Shown here: positions 43,145 to 53,490 of the stretch, piece by piece
Layout: every line of letters starts with the position of its first letter
How positions within the stretch are numbered: the stretch's first letter is position 1
Assembly (NCBI GenBank): GCA_963921825.1
Contig: OY997594.1
Location: forward strand, 9,615,001-9,679,000
Origin: Erodium maritimum
Taxonomy: Eukaryota > Streptophyta > Magnoliopsida > Geraniales > Geraniaceae
Length of the DNA: 64,000 bases
Direction: 5' to 3'
The notes under the pieces: generated by a model
What the model saw: the letters and a program-made list of their open reading frames with translations, nothing else
Told to the model about the DNA's origin: nothing
Databases searched by the model: none
Position numbers and translations under genes: made by a program

Positions 43145-44211
43145 ACATTCCCCAATATTAGCGAGCTAGCGCTGCTGCCGTGGTTTCTCGGGACCATCAC
43201 CTCTGTCTCCTCATCCTCGTCCAAAGAACAAGATGAAAGCCCGTCTTGCAAACCCTCCAGGGATGCCTGGAGCTCAGCCTCCTTAGGGTTCCCAGCCGAG
43301 GGAAACTACTCCGTAAGAAGGTGTTTCGCTCGGTCCCGAGTCATCCCTGGCGAAGTAGTCAGGGCCGTCGGTATGATCAAGTGGTTAACCGGGTTGGGAA
43401 GGCACCGCCCTAGTCCCATAGCCAGAGCCGCCGTTCTCGGGAGCTCCTCCATCAGGGCTTTCCTTTTCGTTGGGTCCCTCTGAAGAACAGGAAGGTCTTT
43501 CAGCTGGGTCCCCCGTCAACAGATGTAGGAATAATCACCTGGTCCCATGTAATTTTGAGAGTCGGTGATCGAACAGGGTCATGGTTCGGGGGGAGCGAAA
43601 ACCAAGGTAGGATCTAGGCAACCCCAAGAATGGGCGGAACCCTAGGGTCCCCAATACCAGCAACGATACGTACCCCAGCCCTAGCATGCCCCGATTCCAT
43701 TCCAATGGCCGACAGAACCCTAAGGTTCCTATCCCCTCGAGTCGGAGCCAGAGCAAGGTCGTGGCTGATAGGGAAGGCAGCAGAGAGGGGTCGGGGTGTA
43801 GAGGGCGTAGGGTTTGAGGGTGGTAATGCCAAGAGGCCATCACTTGGAGAAGAAGAAACCCTAGGTTGGCGCACCGGCCGACCCCTCTTTGGCTTAGTAG
43901 GCGATACCAGAGGTGTCGCACCAAAGGAGAAGCTTTCTGTCGGCACCGGACCCAGGGGTAGAGGGGCCCCAGGGTGGTGAGGGAGGGGTGAAGCCACGAT
44001 AGCCTTAGGTTTTCGATGACGTTTGGCCTTTTCTCCCACGCTAACCTCAGGGCGAGGGGAAGAGGAAGAATAGGGCCACTGGGAGGAGCAGCGGTGTGCA
44101 GAGCAGGCATCATGGAAAAAGCAGACGCGACAGCGGCGGAGGAAGAGAGTACCATAGCGGCGGGCGAGGGCTAAGGCTAGAAAGGATCCCAAAATTGAGA
44201 GAGAAAAGTAT
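43145..44211 (-). mobile_element. ORF1-only LINE copy 2, 5' part
   Basis: Minus-strand 5' half of the element whose 3' half is 33961-34405. It encodes a Pro/Ser-rich N-terminal region and then reads LQASLEGLQDGLSSCSLDED near 43260-43200, matching copy 1 (LHASLAAL, SSCSIEDEEE). The 5' end at 44211 is fixed by the duplication ATTAATAACTA (44212-44222). The Tekay sequences lie inside it, and the middle of the element, including DUF4283 and the knuckle, is not present. Confidence 0.78.
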
Positions 44212-44222
44212 ATTAATAACTA

Positions 44223-44500
44223 GGGATAATTTCACCTTTATATCTTAAATTTTTTTATATTTCACTTAAAGTATCTTAAATTTTATTGTGTCGCCTTAGT
44301 ACTTTAAACTTTCATTTATATCATTTTAGTATACATCATTAACTTTGCATATGATTTTATATCCAACATAGATGAAATGGTCATAATACCCCCTCACTGA
44401 TAATCAAAATTTTAAATTCATTTCATTGATTTTTAAAAAATATTTTGCTTTTATAAAAATAGGTTTTTTTAATAAAAATCATATTTTAATTTTTAAAATT
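44223..44500. mobile_element. Left end of a Mutator-like element
   Basis: GGGATAATTTCACCTTTATA followed by TTTCACTTAAAGTATCTTAA and CATTTTAGTATACATCATTAAC matches the left end at 26761 and its downstream blocks. No right end was found before the hAT element, so it appears truncated. The LINE-like copy 2 inserted directly at its border. Confidence 0.6.
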
Positions 44501-44985
44501 CAGTTTTTATTTAAAAATTAATGATTATGTTACTGTTACTGGCCGACGGGATAAAAAATCGCCCACCAAGTAAAAATACAACGACATCAGGTGACAAAAC
44601 TTGATCAATGCCGGTGTTGTCGACAGGAAACTTTACGGATGAAAGAGTCAACTTGGACGAAGAATAGTGTTTGTCTCCTAAATGACGTAGTGAACAATCA
44701 TGCACGGATAGAAACATTTTTGGCTGATCATTAATATAATAACAAATAGTAAATTATTGTTACTATCAAAACACTGAAAACTCGTGCTTTTTTGTTATGT
44801 ATCAATCAAAGATATCCATGTTGAAATTTGTCTAACAAAAACGCTTCGGATTCTTTTTCGAAAAGACAGCAACATGATAATGTCGTCTGGAAAATTTGCC
44901 AATCAAGCATGTCAAAAATGACAGAAAATAGACACATAATAATAAAAATTGAAATATAGACACGGCCCACCAACTCAATGCTGGA
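44501..44985. other. AT-rich spacer
   Basis: No gene or repeat recognised. Confidence 0.45.
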
Positions 44986-44993
44986 TGCTTGAC

Positions 44994-46230
44994 TAGGGGT
45001 GGGCATTGGGTGGTTAACCACCCAATAGAATCAGCGACGGATCTAGCTTTTTCAGTGAGTGGGGGCACCGAATTTTTTTTCGTAGTCAAAATTGACGTAA
45101 AAATAACATTGAAAATATTTATATCGTATAAAAAAGATAATAATTAATGATATTATAAAATATGGCTTCAAATTTTCATATACAATTTTCGTATAAATAT
45201 TATTTTTCTCGATGTATACAATAATCATTGGCCTCCTACTCGATTTGTTCTTGTTCTTATCAAATATCGTAGAGTCGGATCTTGTTTTTTGAAATATTTC
45301 TCAATTATTATAGTAATATATAACTAAATTTAAATTGACAATGGTTCAAACCTCAAACAATAGCTAAACTCAAAGCTTAAATTAATAATAGTCTTAAATT
45401 TTAAAACAATGGCTTCAATTAACGTTTTACACAAATTTAAAACTTATTAAATATAAAATATAAAATAATTACATAATAAAAAAGAGAAATTAAGAAATCT
45501 AATCAAATAAAATTAATACATTTAAGTAATTATAATAAAAAAAATACAATTTCATAAACAAAAACAGAAAGAAATTAGTTAAGGATTTTTTTTTAAATAT
45601 TTGAGGGGGGGGGGGGGGGATCAAAAAATTATGGAAGGAAATTATAAATAAACAGGTAATAATATTTTTTTCCAAAATTTGAGGGGGGCACGTGCCCCCC
45701 CCCCCGGGTCCCTACTAAATCCGCCTCTGAATAGAACCATTTACGAACCCAACCCGATATTACCGGTTTAACATATTTTGGAACCTGCCCCAACTCAAAA
45801 ACCAATTTTTTACAATGAAACCAATCAGTTCACTAACCGGTTGGTTAGTGGTTTTAACCAACCAACCACTTTACTACATGTAAGTACAAATTTAGATACC
45901 AATAACCATACAAATATTTCTATTTCAAGCCAAAACATATTATTATATTCTCTAAAACAAAAGAAAAATTACATATAAGTCATCGTGTTCTATGTTAGCA
46001 ATCCGTGTGACACAAAAAAGTGCTCATGGGTCATTCATCTATATCAGATCAATGGTTATTATGAAGCCACATGTATATGATGAACAATACCGGTTTGGTT
46101 GGTTAACCGATGGTTTGACGTTTCAAGAACCGACAACCAACCGTTAACTTTCCGGTTTCGGGTTTTCCGGTGTGGTTTGCGGTTGGTGGTGGTTGGTTTT
46201 AGCGGTTTCGGTTTTTTTTGCCCACCCCTA
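44994..46230. mobile_element. hAT-like non-autonomous element (outer)
   Basis: Begins TAGGGGTGGGCA and ends TGCCCACCCCTA, a 12-bp inverted repeat of the kind common in plant hAT elements. It is flanked by TGCTTGAC (44986-44993) and CGCTTGAC (46231-46238), an 8-bp duplication with one change. The interior is AT-rich with many GGTTGGTT/AACCAACC motifs near the right end. No transposase. A second hAT-like element sits inside it. Confidence 0.82.
45032..45729. mobile_element. hAT-like non-autonomous element nested in the outer one
   Basis: Begins CAGCGACGGATCTAG and ends TAAATCCGCCTCTG, diverged inverted ends of the CAGNGGCGGAT type. It is flanked by AATAGAAT (45024-45031) and AATAGAAC (45730-45737), 7 of 8 bases alike. 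It carries G-rich and C-rich runs near 45605 and 45696 and no coding sequence. Confidence 0.78.
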
Positions 46231-46347
46231 CGCTTGACCACTTTAGAAATGATTGACTAAGGATATGAAAATCCTTCGTTAATTGCTCAATATTTATCCT
46301 GAAATTCCGTGTTATAATTACAATACGAGGAAGATCCATAAAATATA

Positions 46348-47731
46348 TAAATTTATGAGGAGAAATCTATTGAGAACCACTTTTAACATAGGAACCGTGA
46401 GAACCAATCCTAGCTATTATCACCTATGATCCAACACTCTTCAAAATGTCACATCATCACCCAAATCCAACCCACATACAAGCCTATTTCATCCATTCTC
46501 AAACAAGCAAGGGCATAATTGAATAGCATGGTGCCATGTAGACAAGTGTCCATTTTTTTCTTCACCAATTCACTAATTTAATATTTCCCGTTTCGTTTGA
46601 ACTCCGATTAACTTCAAACTTACGCCAATATTTTTCTTTTTTCAAGGGCTTTAAATCAAGATTAGTCATGAATATATTTTGAAGCACGAAAATAAAAATT
46701 TATATCAAGGTGATAAAAATAATGTTGAGCGTTGATAAATCTTCACTAATAAATGTTTTATATCGAAGTACCAAACTAGTGCTAAATGTTGATAAAAAAA
46801 CATGTAATGAGCTGATAAGAAACATATAATGAGGTGATAAAAACCATTTTCAATTTTGATAATAAGTGTGATCCACTAGAGTTTAACGTTGATAAAAAAA
46901 AACTTGTGATGGGGTGATAAAAAACACGTAATTCAATGATAAATCTAGTGTTTAGTGTTGATAAAACTTGTGTTCATAAAAAGCCCGTGATGAGATGATA
47001 AAAATCATGATCAGTTTTGGAGAATGGGGTGATAAAACCATTGAAAAGTGTTGATAAAAACAGGGTAAAGTGTTGATAAACCAAGTGCAAAGTGTTGATA
47101 AAAATTACCCATATATATAATTTCTTTAAAAACCAGCCCCGAAATAATTTTTTTTCGTGCTTCAAAAAAACATGTGATGGGGGTGATAAAACACACGTAA
47201 TTTAAATGATAAACCTAGTGTTAAGTGTTGATAAAACTAGTGTTCATAAAAAGCACGCGATGAGGTGATAAAATCATGATCAGTTTTGGAAAATGAGGTG
47301 ATAAAACCAGTGTAAAGTGTTGATAAAACCAATGTAAAAGTGTTGATAAATCCAGAGCAACGCGTTGATAAAAATTACCCATATTTTTTATAAAAAAAAT
47401 CAACCCCGAAATAAAAAAAAATCGTGCTTCAAAATATATTCATGACTGATCTTGATTGAAAGCCCTTAAAAAAACAAAATTAATGCCGCAAGTTTGAAGG
47501 CAATCGGAGTTCAAACGAAGCGGGAAAAATTAAATTAGTGAATTGGTTAAAAAAAGTAATATGATAGTTTTACTAAAAAGCCATTACCACTTACTAAAAA
47601 GTGCTGTTTTTTTGTAGTCAACTACTCAATTGCATCTCATCCATCCATTCTTAAAATGGATGACTTAGATTGGTTCTTGCGGTTCCTACGTTAAAACATG
47701 GTTCTCACCAGATTTCTCCTCATAGATTTAC
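46348..47731. mobile_element. Long-inverted-repeat element, Mutator-like
   Basis: Inverted ends of over 300 bp: 46348-46690 pairs with about 47405-47731. Examples are TATGAGGAGAAATCT, AGGAACCG.GAGAACCAAT, CGTTTGAACTCCGATT and ATGAATATATTTTGAAGCAC. The length of the ends suggests a Mutator-like or foldback element. I could not find a matching 9-bp duplication, so the superfamily is an inference. It has no transposase; the core is a repeat array. Confidence 0.75.
46690..47400. repeat. GTGTTGATAAAA repeat array in the core of the element
   Basis: Dozens of GATAAAA motifs occur in units of about 20 bp (AGTGTTGATAAAACCAGTGT type). On a larger scale a block of about 240-270 bp is duplicated (about 46890-47120 and 47170-47390). 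Confidence 0.85.
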
Positions 47732-47739
47732 GATGTTTA

Positions 47740-47848
47740 CTAGTATTTACGATGTTTACTAGTATTGTGTGTATTGTTGAGCTTGTTAATCACGGTGCAG
47801 ATCCGGTCTGGGGTTGAGAACTCGTGTGTATGGGGGTTGGATGCGAAA
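47740..47848 (+). pseudogene. LINE A ORF2 fragment, left of copia 2
   Basis: The last bases before copia 2 encode ENSCVWGLDAKG, which continues in frame across the duplicated GGATT as FTVGRSFNVLTDRHPEVA on the right side of copia 2. This is the W..D..G.FTV..SF step that precedes zf-RVT in plant L1 ORF2. Its left limit is uncertain. Confidence 0.65.
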
Positions 47849-47853
47849 GGATT

Positions 47854-48257
47854 TGTTAAAAGTTGATCCAAATTCAAGCAATATTGTGGCTTGGTCTCCA
47901 AGTTATCAAATTTAGGGAATTGTCTTGGTTTGATTAGCAAGTAATCAATTTAGGGAATTTATGCCCTGTTTCCCAAATTGAGTCTTAATTGTGTAGATAT
48001 TTTTATTTCCCTATTTTGTATGAAGTATCTCTATACCACTCCTATAAATACCACATGTAAGCTGCCATGAGGGATAAGTTGAATCAGTGTAAATCCCCGG
48101 CATTGTGTAAACATTCTCCCTATAGTGAAGTTTTGCTGGTTGGCGCCCGTGGTTTTTTCCTCTCCGTTGTTTGGAGGGGTTTTCCACGTTATATCGTTGT
48201 GTTCTCCGTTTTTGGTTTTGATCTCTATTTCGTTTTATTGCCTATCGTTTTATAACA
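47854..48257 (+). repeat. 5' LTR of copia 2
   Basis: 404 bp. Contains CTATAAATACC (about 48041), a TATA-type promoter sequence. Confidence 0.92.
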
Positions 48258-48914
48258 AGTGGTATCAAAGCCTGATTGTTCAATCTAGGTTTTCTGACGA
48301 TATGGCATCATTGAAATTCGATCTACCGTTGCTGGACTACACCACACGATTTTCTCTGTGGCAAGTAAAGATGCGAGCCGTCCTAGCGCATCCTGACCTT
48401 GATGATGCGTTGGATGGATTCAATAAGAAGGATCCAAAGACGTGGACCGATGAGGAGAAGCATAAGGATCGTAAAGCTCTATCTCTAATTCATCTTCATC
48501 TATCAAATAATATTTTGCAGGAAGTACTGCTGGAGAAAACTGCAGCAGTGCTTTGGCTCAAGCTGGAATCGATCTGCATGTCCAAGGATCTGACCAGTAA
48601 GTTGCACGTGAAGATGAAGTTGTTCACGCACAAGCTGCAAGATGGTGGTTCTCTACTCGATCACCTAGCGGTCTTTAAGGAGATCGTTTCTGATTTGCAG
48701 TCCATGGAGGTAAAGTATGATGATGAAGATCTAGGTCTACTACTCTTATGTTCATTGCCTAGTTCTTTTGTAAAATTTTGAGATACCATATTATTGAGCC
48801 GCGATGAACTAACTCTTGCGGAAGTATATGAGGCCCTTCAACAGAGGGAAAAGATGAAACTTATGGTACAGGGAGAAGGATCATCATCCTCCAAGGGAGA
48901 AGCTCTGCAGGTAC

Positions 48915-50602
48915 TGTTGGGTCTCGAGGTAAGGTTGGAGATGAACCAACTCGCAGCGGAAAATCAATGAAAACCAAGAGACGATTAAAACCATGAAACA
49001 ACTAACAAAGAATGGATTCACAAGAGAAAATTTCAGCACTAGTTCTTACCAAAACAAGAACACCGGGTAACGAATGATTGGCTTGAGTCTCCAAGACGCC
49101 TACGTATCCACATGGGAATCAAAGCCACGTAGTTCTTCTCTTTGAGGACTCAAGAACACAAACATGGAGGTGGGAGCTTGCCAAACCCGAAATGGCCATG
49201 GAAGAGGGAGAGAAAATGTGTTTCCTATTCTTGTCTTGTCTTTGTTATGTTGAAAAAAGATGACTTAAACATAACAAAACCCATACTTGTCCAACTAAAG
49301 GCATGGGACAAGTATGGTGTCAAGTAAGGTGTAAATAGGACAAAGTATGGCAAGACAAGATTGTGTTAGGTGGTGAATCACCAACACCTTAATCCTTGTC
49401 TTGCTTACTTAGTACTAATTAATCAAGACTTGATTAATTAGTTCCATGGGCCTTGGTTGCATGGGCCTTTCATGGGCCTCTTGGAACATGGCCCGTGGCC
49501 ATTTCCAACGAGGTCCCGTGATTCGCTCATCGCCTCCATGCCTTCCATACCGGAAATGTCCAACATTATCCGACGCGATCAATCCCAAGACTCCAAGCCT
49601 TGTCTCGATCCGTAAAGTCTTATTCACTTACGGGCACATGACCCAAAACCCAGTTTTGGTCATGTCCCGAGACAACTCCCTTTTGGCCATTCTCCATAAA
49701 TGTGTCAATGAGTTTCATCCTCCGGTGTGACCCTTAGGTTTATGCATGTCAATAGATCAACGTAAAATCCCATTTTACTTGATCCTATTTAAGTGGCAAC
49801 TAACGAGACTTTAGTATTGCCTGACACTACATAACGAATCGACCCTGTCGATTCTAACCTTTCCGTCGTCCCTGTCATTATCCTTTTATCTCCGATATCC
49901 CGATTGAGATAAGGCATAGAGCCGTCATCCTTATTATTCTCAATCACCGTTCCTTGATATGTGAGATGACTGAAGATATGATACCCAGTATCATGTGCAT
50001 GGCCATGCTATTCTTCCAGTCACTCTCGATCAAGCGGCCGAGAACCGATATCTTTCCCATACCTTAGTATGAGGGATAAATCCCTTAGCCTTCTTTCGTG
50101 TCACTCATGTAGCCCGTCCCCAAACCAATCATGGCCGTTATGGAAGCCCTGTTACGGACAACGTTAGGCTCAGGTCAAACTAGGTTGTTGACTACATAGC
50201 GATCACAAAGACTCCTTGGTCTAAGGATACATGACAAGCTACAACACTGAATATGTTCATGACTTAATCTATGGCACATATTCAGGGCGGGTCGTCCAAT
50301 ATCATGTCCCACATGATATCTATGATCAGACTCCGGAATCCCATTCCAATGACTAACAGAACGTAAGCCATAAAGAGCCATCTTTCATACTAGTCGCTTC
50401 TAGTGAAGCTTTGTTGACTAGGGACCCATCGAGTGTGATCTATCTCGATCTATGGTTCTATTCGCATGGTGGGCATAGATCAGAGCACACATCGATATAT
50501 TACTCCAACACATAAGTAATATAAAGCCGCTTTAATTTTATTGCTAACGATGATATATACATTTGGACATTTAGGATTGAACTACGGGCACTAAGACTAA
50601 CA
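48915..50602. repeat. Solo LTR of the copia 3 family inside copia 2
   Basis: 1688 bp, from TGTTGGGTCTCGAGG to CTAAGACTAACA, flanked by GGTAC on both sides (48910-48914 and 50603-50607). It matches the LTR at 56234-57921 almost base for base and has the same length. A solo LTR with intact duplication is the expected product of recombination between the two LTRs of a complete copy. Confidence 0.95.
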
Positions 50603-52570
50603 GGTACGTGGGAGGACCGAGCAGAGGAACAACAACTATAAGAGGAAGAACGGGAGAGGTCGTTCTAAGTCCAAAGGAGGTGACAAATTCTGCAAATATT
50701 GTAAGAAAACAAATCACACCATTGAAGATTGCTATAAGCTTCAGAATAAGGAGAAAAGAAACGATTCGTACAAACCGAAACACAATTCTGATGGTGATGG
50801 TAAGGCCTCTGTTGTTTCCAATGATAATTCTGATAGTGATTGCTTAGTTGTGTTTGCTGGCTGTGTTTCTGCTTATGATGAATGGATTCTGATAGTTCTT
50901 ATAAGTCTTTGCAGAGTGGAGATGTGGTGCGTATGGGAGATGACAACCCACGTGAGATTGTGGGCATAGGCTCCGTTAAGTTCAAGATGCATGACGGCAT
51001 GGTACACACATTGACAGATGTGAGACACGTACCAACCATGGCGAGAAACCTCATCTCTCTCAGCGCTCTTGACGATGAAGGGTACAAGTACTCCGGTTCA
51101 CAGAAAATTCTAAAGGTATCAAAAGGCTCTCTCGTTCACATGATAGGTGATATGAATTCTGCAAGGTTATATGTTCTTAGAGGTAGCACTTTAAATGGTT
51201 CTGGTACTCCTGCTGTTATTTCTGATGAACCTAGTAAAACTAATTTGTGACACAAGCGCCTTGGACATATGAGTGAACATGGCATGGCAGAGTTGATCAA
51301 GAGAGATTTACTTGATGGCTGCAACATGAGTAAGTTGGAGTTTTGTGAGCACTGCATTTTTGATAAGCACAAGAGAGTTAAATTCAATGCTTCCGTTCAT
51401 ACCACTAAAGGGATATTAGATTATGTGCATGCTGATGTTTGGGGTCCTTCCCGTAAAACTTCTCTTGGTGGTGAAAATTACATGCTTACTATTATTGATG
51501 ATTACTCTAGAAAAGTGTGGCCTTATTTTCTAAAACATAAATCTGATGTGTTTGATGCTTTTAAGAAGTAGAGAGTTATGGTGGAGAAGCAAACCGAGAA
51601 GAAGGTAAAAGTGCTTCGTACTGACAATGACATTGAGTTTTGTTTAAATGATTTTGACAACTATTGTAGCAACGAAGGCATTGTAAGGCACCACACCATC
51701 CCGTCCACACCTCAACAGAATGGTGTGGCTGAGCGCATGAACCGAACCATCATTTCTAAGGCTCGGTGCATGCTTTCTAATGCTCGTATGAGCAGACATT
51801 TTTGGGCTGAAGCAGCCTCCACTGCCTGCTACTTAATAAATAGGCCTCCAAGCATTCCACTTGATAAGAAAACTCCCATTGAGGTATGGTCTGGTTCACC
51901 TGCTGATTATTCACTGTTGAGAGTGGTTGCACTGCTTATGCACACGTTGATAATGGAATGTTAGAGCCTAGAGCTGTCAAGTGTGTGTTTCTTGGTTATG
52001 GCTCAGGAGTAAAAGCATATAAGTTATGGAATCCTGAAACTAAAAGAATTTTGCTGAGCAGAAATGTTGTTTTTAATGAGGCTGTCATGTTCAATGATAG
52101 TTCCTCTATAGATACCTCTGATGTTTTTGATGTTACTAAATTTTCTGATGATGAACAACAGAGGATAAGCGTGCAGGTGGAGCACCTGAAAGACAAAGTA
52201 AATGAGGTTGATGAAAATAATGAAAATGATGACATTGATGTTCAGCTTACACCACCTGTTTTGCAGCAAACAAATAACTCTATTGTTGTTGATAGACCGA
52301 GGAGAAACAAAGGTCCTCGCCCTCGTTTAATTGAACAATGTAACGTTGTTCATTATGCTTTGAGTTGTGTTGAACAGGTGGAGCATGATAGTCCTGGTGA
52401 TATGATGACAAAGCCAGTTCCTGTTGCTAAGTTTAAGCTTTGCTCAAGCTTAGTTGGTATAACTGTTTAGCCCTAGTGGCTGTTTGGCGCCGAAAGTATT
52501 TTTCTTTGTTTGTTCAGGAAGATGTCTACCGCTTTATGCTACAAGGAGGAATTTGTTTCAAGGTGGAGTT

Positions 52571-52967
52571 TGTTAAAAGTTGATCCAAATTCAAGCAACA
52601 TTGTGGCTTGGTCTCCAAGTTATCAAATTTAGGGAATTGTCTTGGTTTGATTAACAAGTAATCAATTTAGGGAATTTATGCCATGTTTTCCAAACTGAGT
52701 CTTAATTGTGTAGAGATTTTTATTTCCCTATTTTGTATGAAGTATCTCTACACCACTCCTATAAATACCACCTGTAAGCTGTCATGAGGGATAAGTTGAA
52801 TCAGTGTAAATCCCCGACGTTGTGTAAACATTCTCCCTATAGTGAAGTTTTGCTGGTTGGCGCCCGTTCCTCTCCGTTGTTTGGAGGGGTTTTCCACGTT
52901 ATATCATTGTCTTCTCCCTTTTTGGTTTTGATCTCTATTTCTTTTTATTGCCTATCGTTTTATAACA
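52571..52967 (+). repeat. 3' LTR of copia 2
   Basis: 397 bp, same ends as 47854-48257; followed by GGATT. Confidence 0.92.
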
Positions 52968-52972
52968 GGATT

Positions 52973-53490
52973 CACGGTTGGGAGGAGTTTTAATGTCTTA
53001 ACGGATAGGCATCCGGAGGTGGCCTGAGTAAAGGTCCTTTGGGTCCCGGGCAACCCATCCAGGATAGGAGCTTTTGTTTGGTTGAGTTGCCATAATGCAG
53101 TTCCAACTTCGGTTTTCTTGGAGAGTCGAGGGTTCGCATCCCGATTCAGAATTGTTGGTGTTATTTTTGTGGGTTGGATTTTGAAGAAGATCGTCATCTT
53201 CTCTTACATTGTGATTTTGTTTGGTTGGTTTGGGCTGGTATTGTGAAGTGGTGGGGTTTGAGATGGTCCTGTCCTTCGAATGTGAGTTGTTAATCTCTTG
53301 GCCGGGTCGGATGCCGAAATGGTGTAGGAGGTTGTGGACACCTATTTGTGGTCTTGTGTTATGGGAACTTTGGTTGGCCAGCAATGGTTTAACTTTCAAG
53401 GTGATATCCCGACTGTTGAGCAGGTGGTTTTGCGGGTTCAATTGAAGGCTCTCGATATTGGGAGGATATTGTACTCGGGTTTACTCTCGA
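52973..53490 (+). pseudogene. LINE A ORF2 fragment: zf-RVT region, right of copia 2
   Basis: Encodes FTVGRSFNVLTDRHPEVA, then KVLWVPGNPSRIGAFVWL, CLLCWVDFEEDRHLLLHC and LWELWLASNGLTFKG, in more than one frame. This is the zinc-binding region that follows the reverse transcriptase in plant LINE ORF2 (C..C...H...C). The fragment stops where the opposite-strand LINE B begins, near 53490. Confidence 0.75.

Larger units (their letters stand above)
47854..52967 (+). mobile_element. Ty1/copia retrotransposon 2 (broken, interrupted)
   Basis: LTRs TGTTAAAAG...TTTATAACA are flanked by GGATT (47849-47853 and 52968-52972). A primer-binding site (TGGTATCAAAGCCTG, 48260) follows the 5' LTR, and a purine stretch (CAAGGTGGAG) precedes the 3' LTR. 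Parts recognised are gag (about 48300-48780), a CCHC knuckle (about 50690-50745), protease-like sequence (about 50870), integrase (about 51250-52050) and an RNase H end (about 52390-52465). It carries a solo LTR of another copia family. Coding is broken in at least five places. LTRs differ by roughly 4%, suggesting one to two million years under commonly used rates. Confidence 0.92.

Noticed and set aside
46577-47530. Two independent repeats rather than one element
   Set aside because: The inverted blocks are nested in consistent order from 46348 and 47731 inward, so a single element is simpler.
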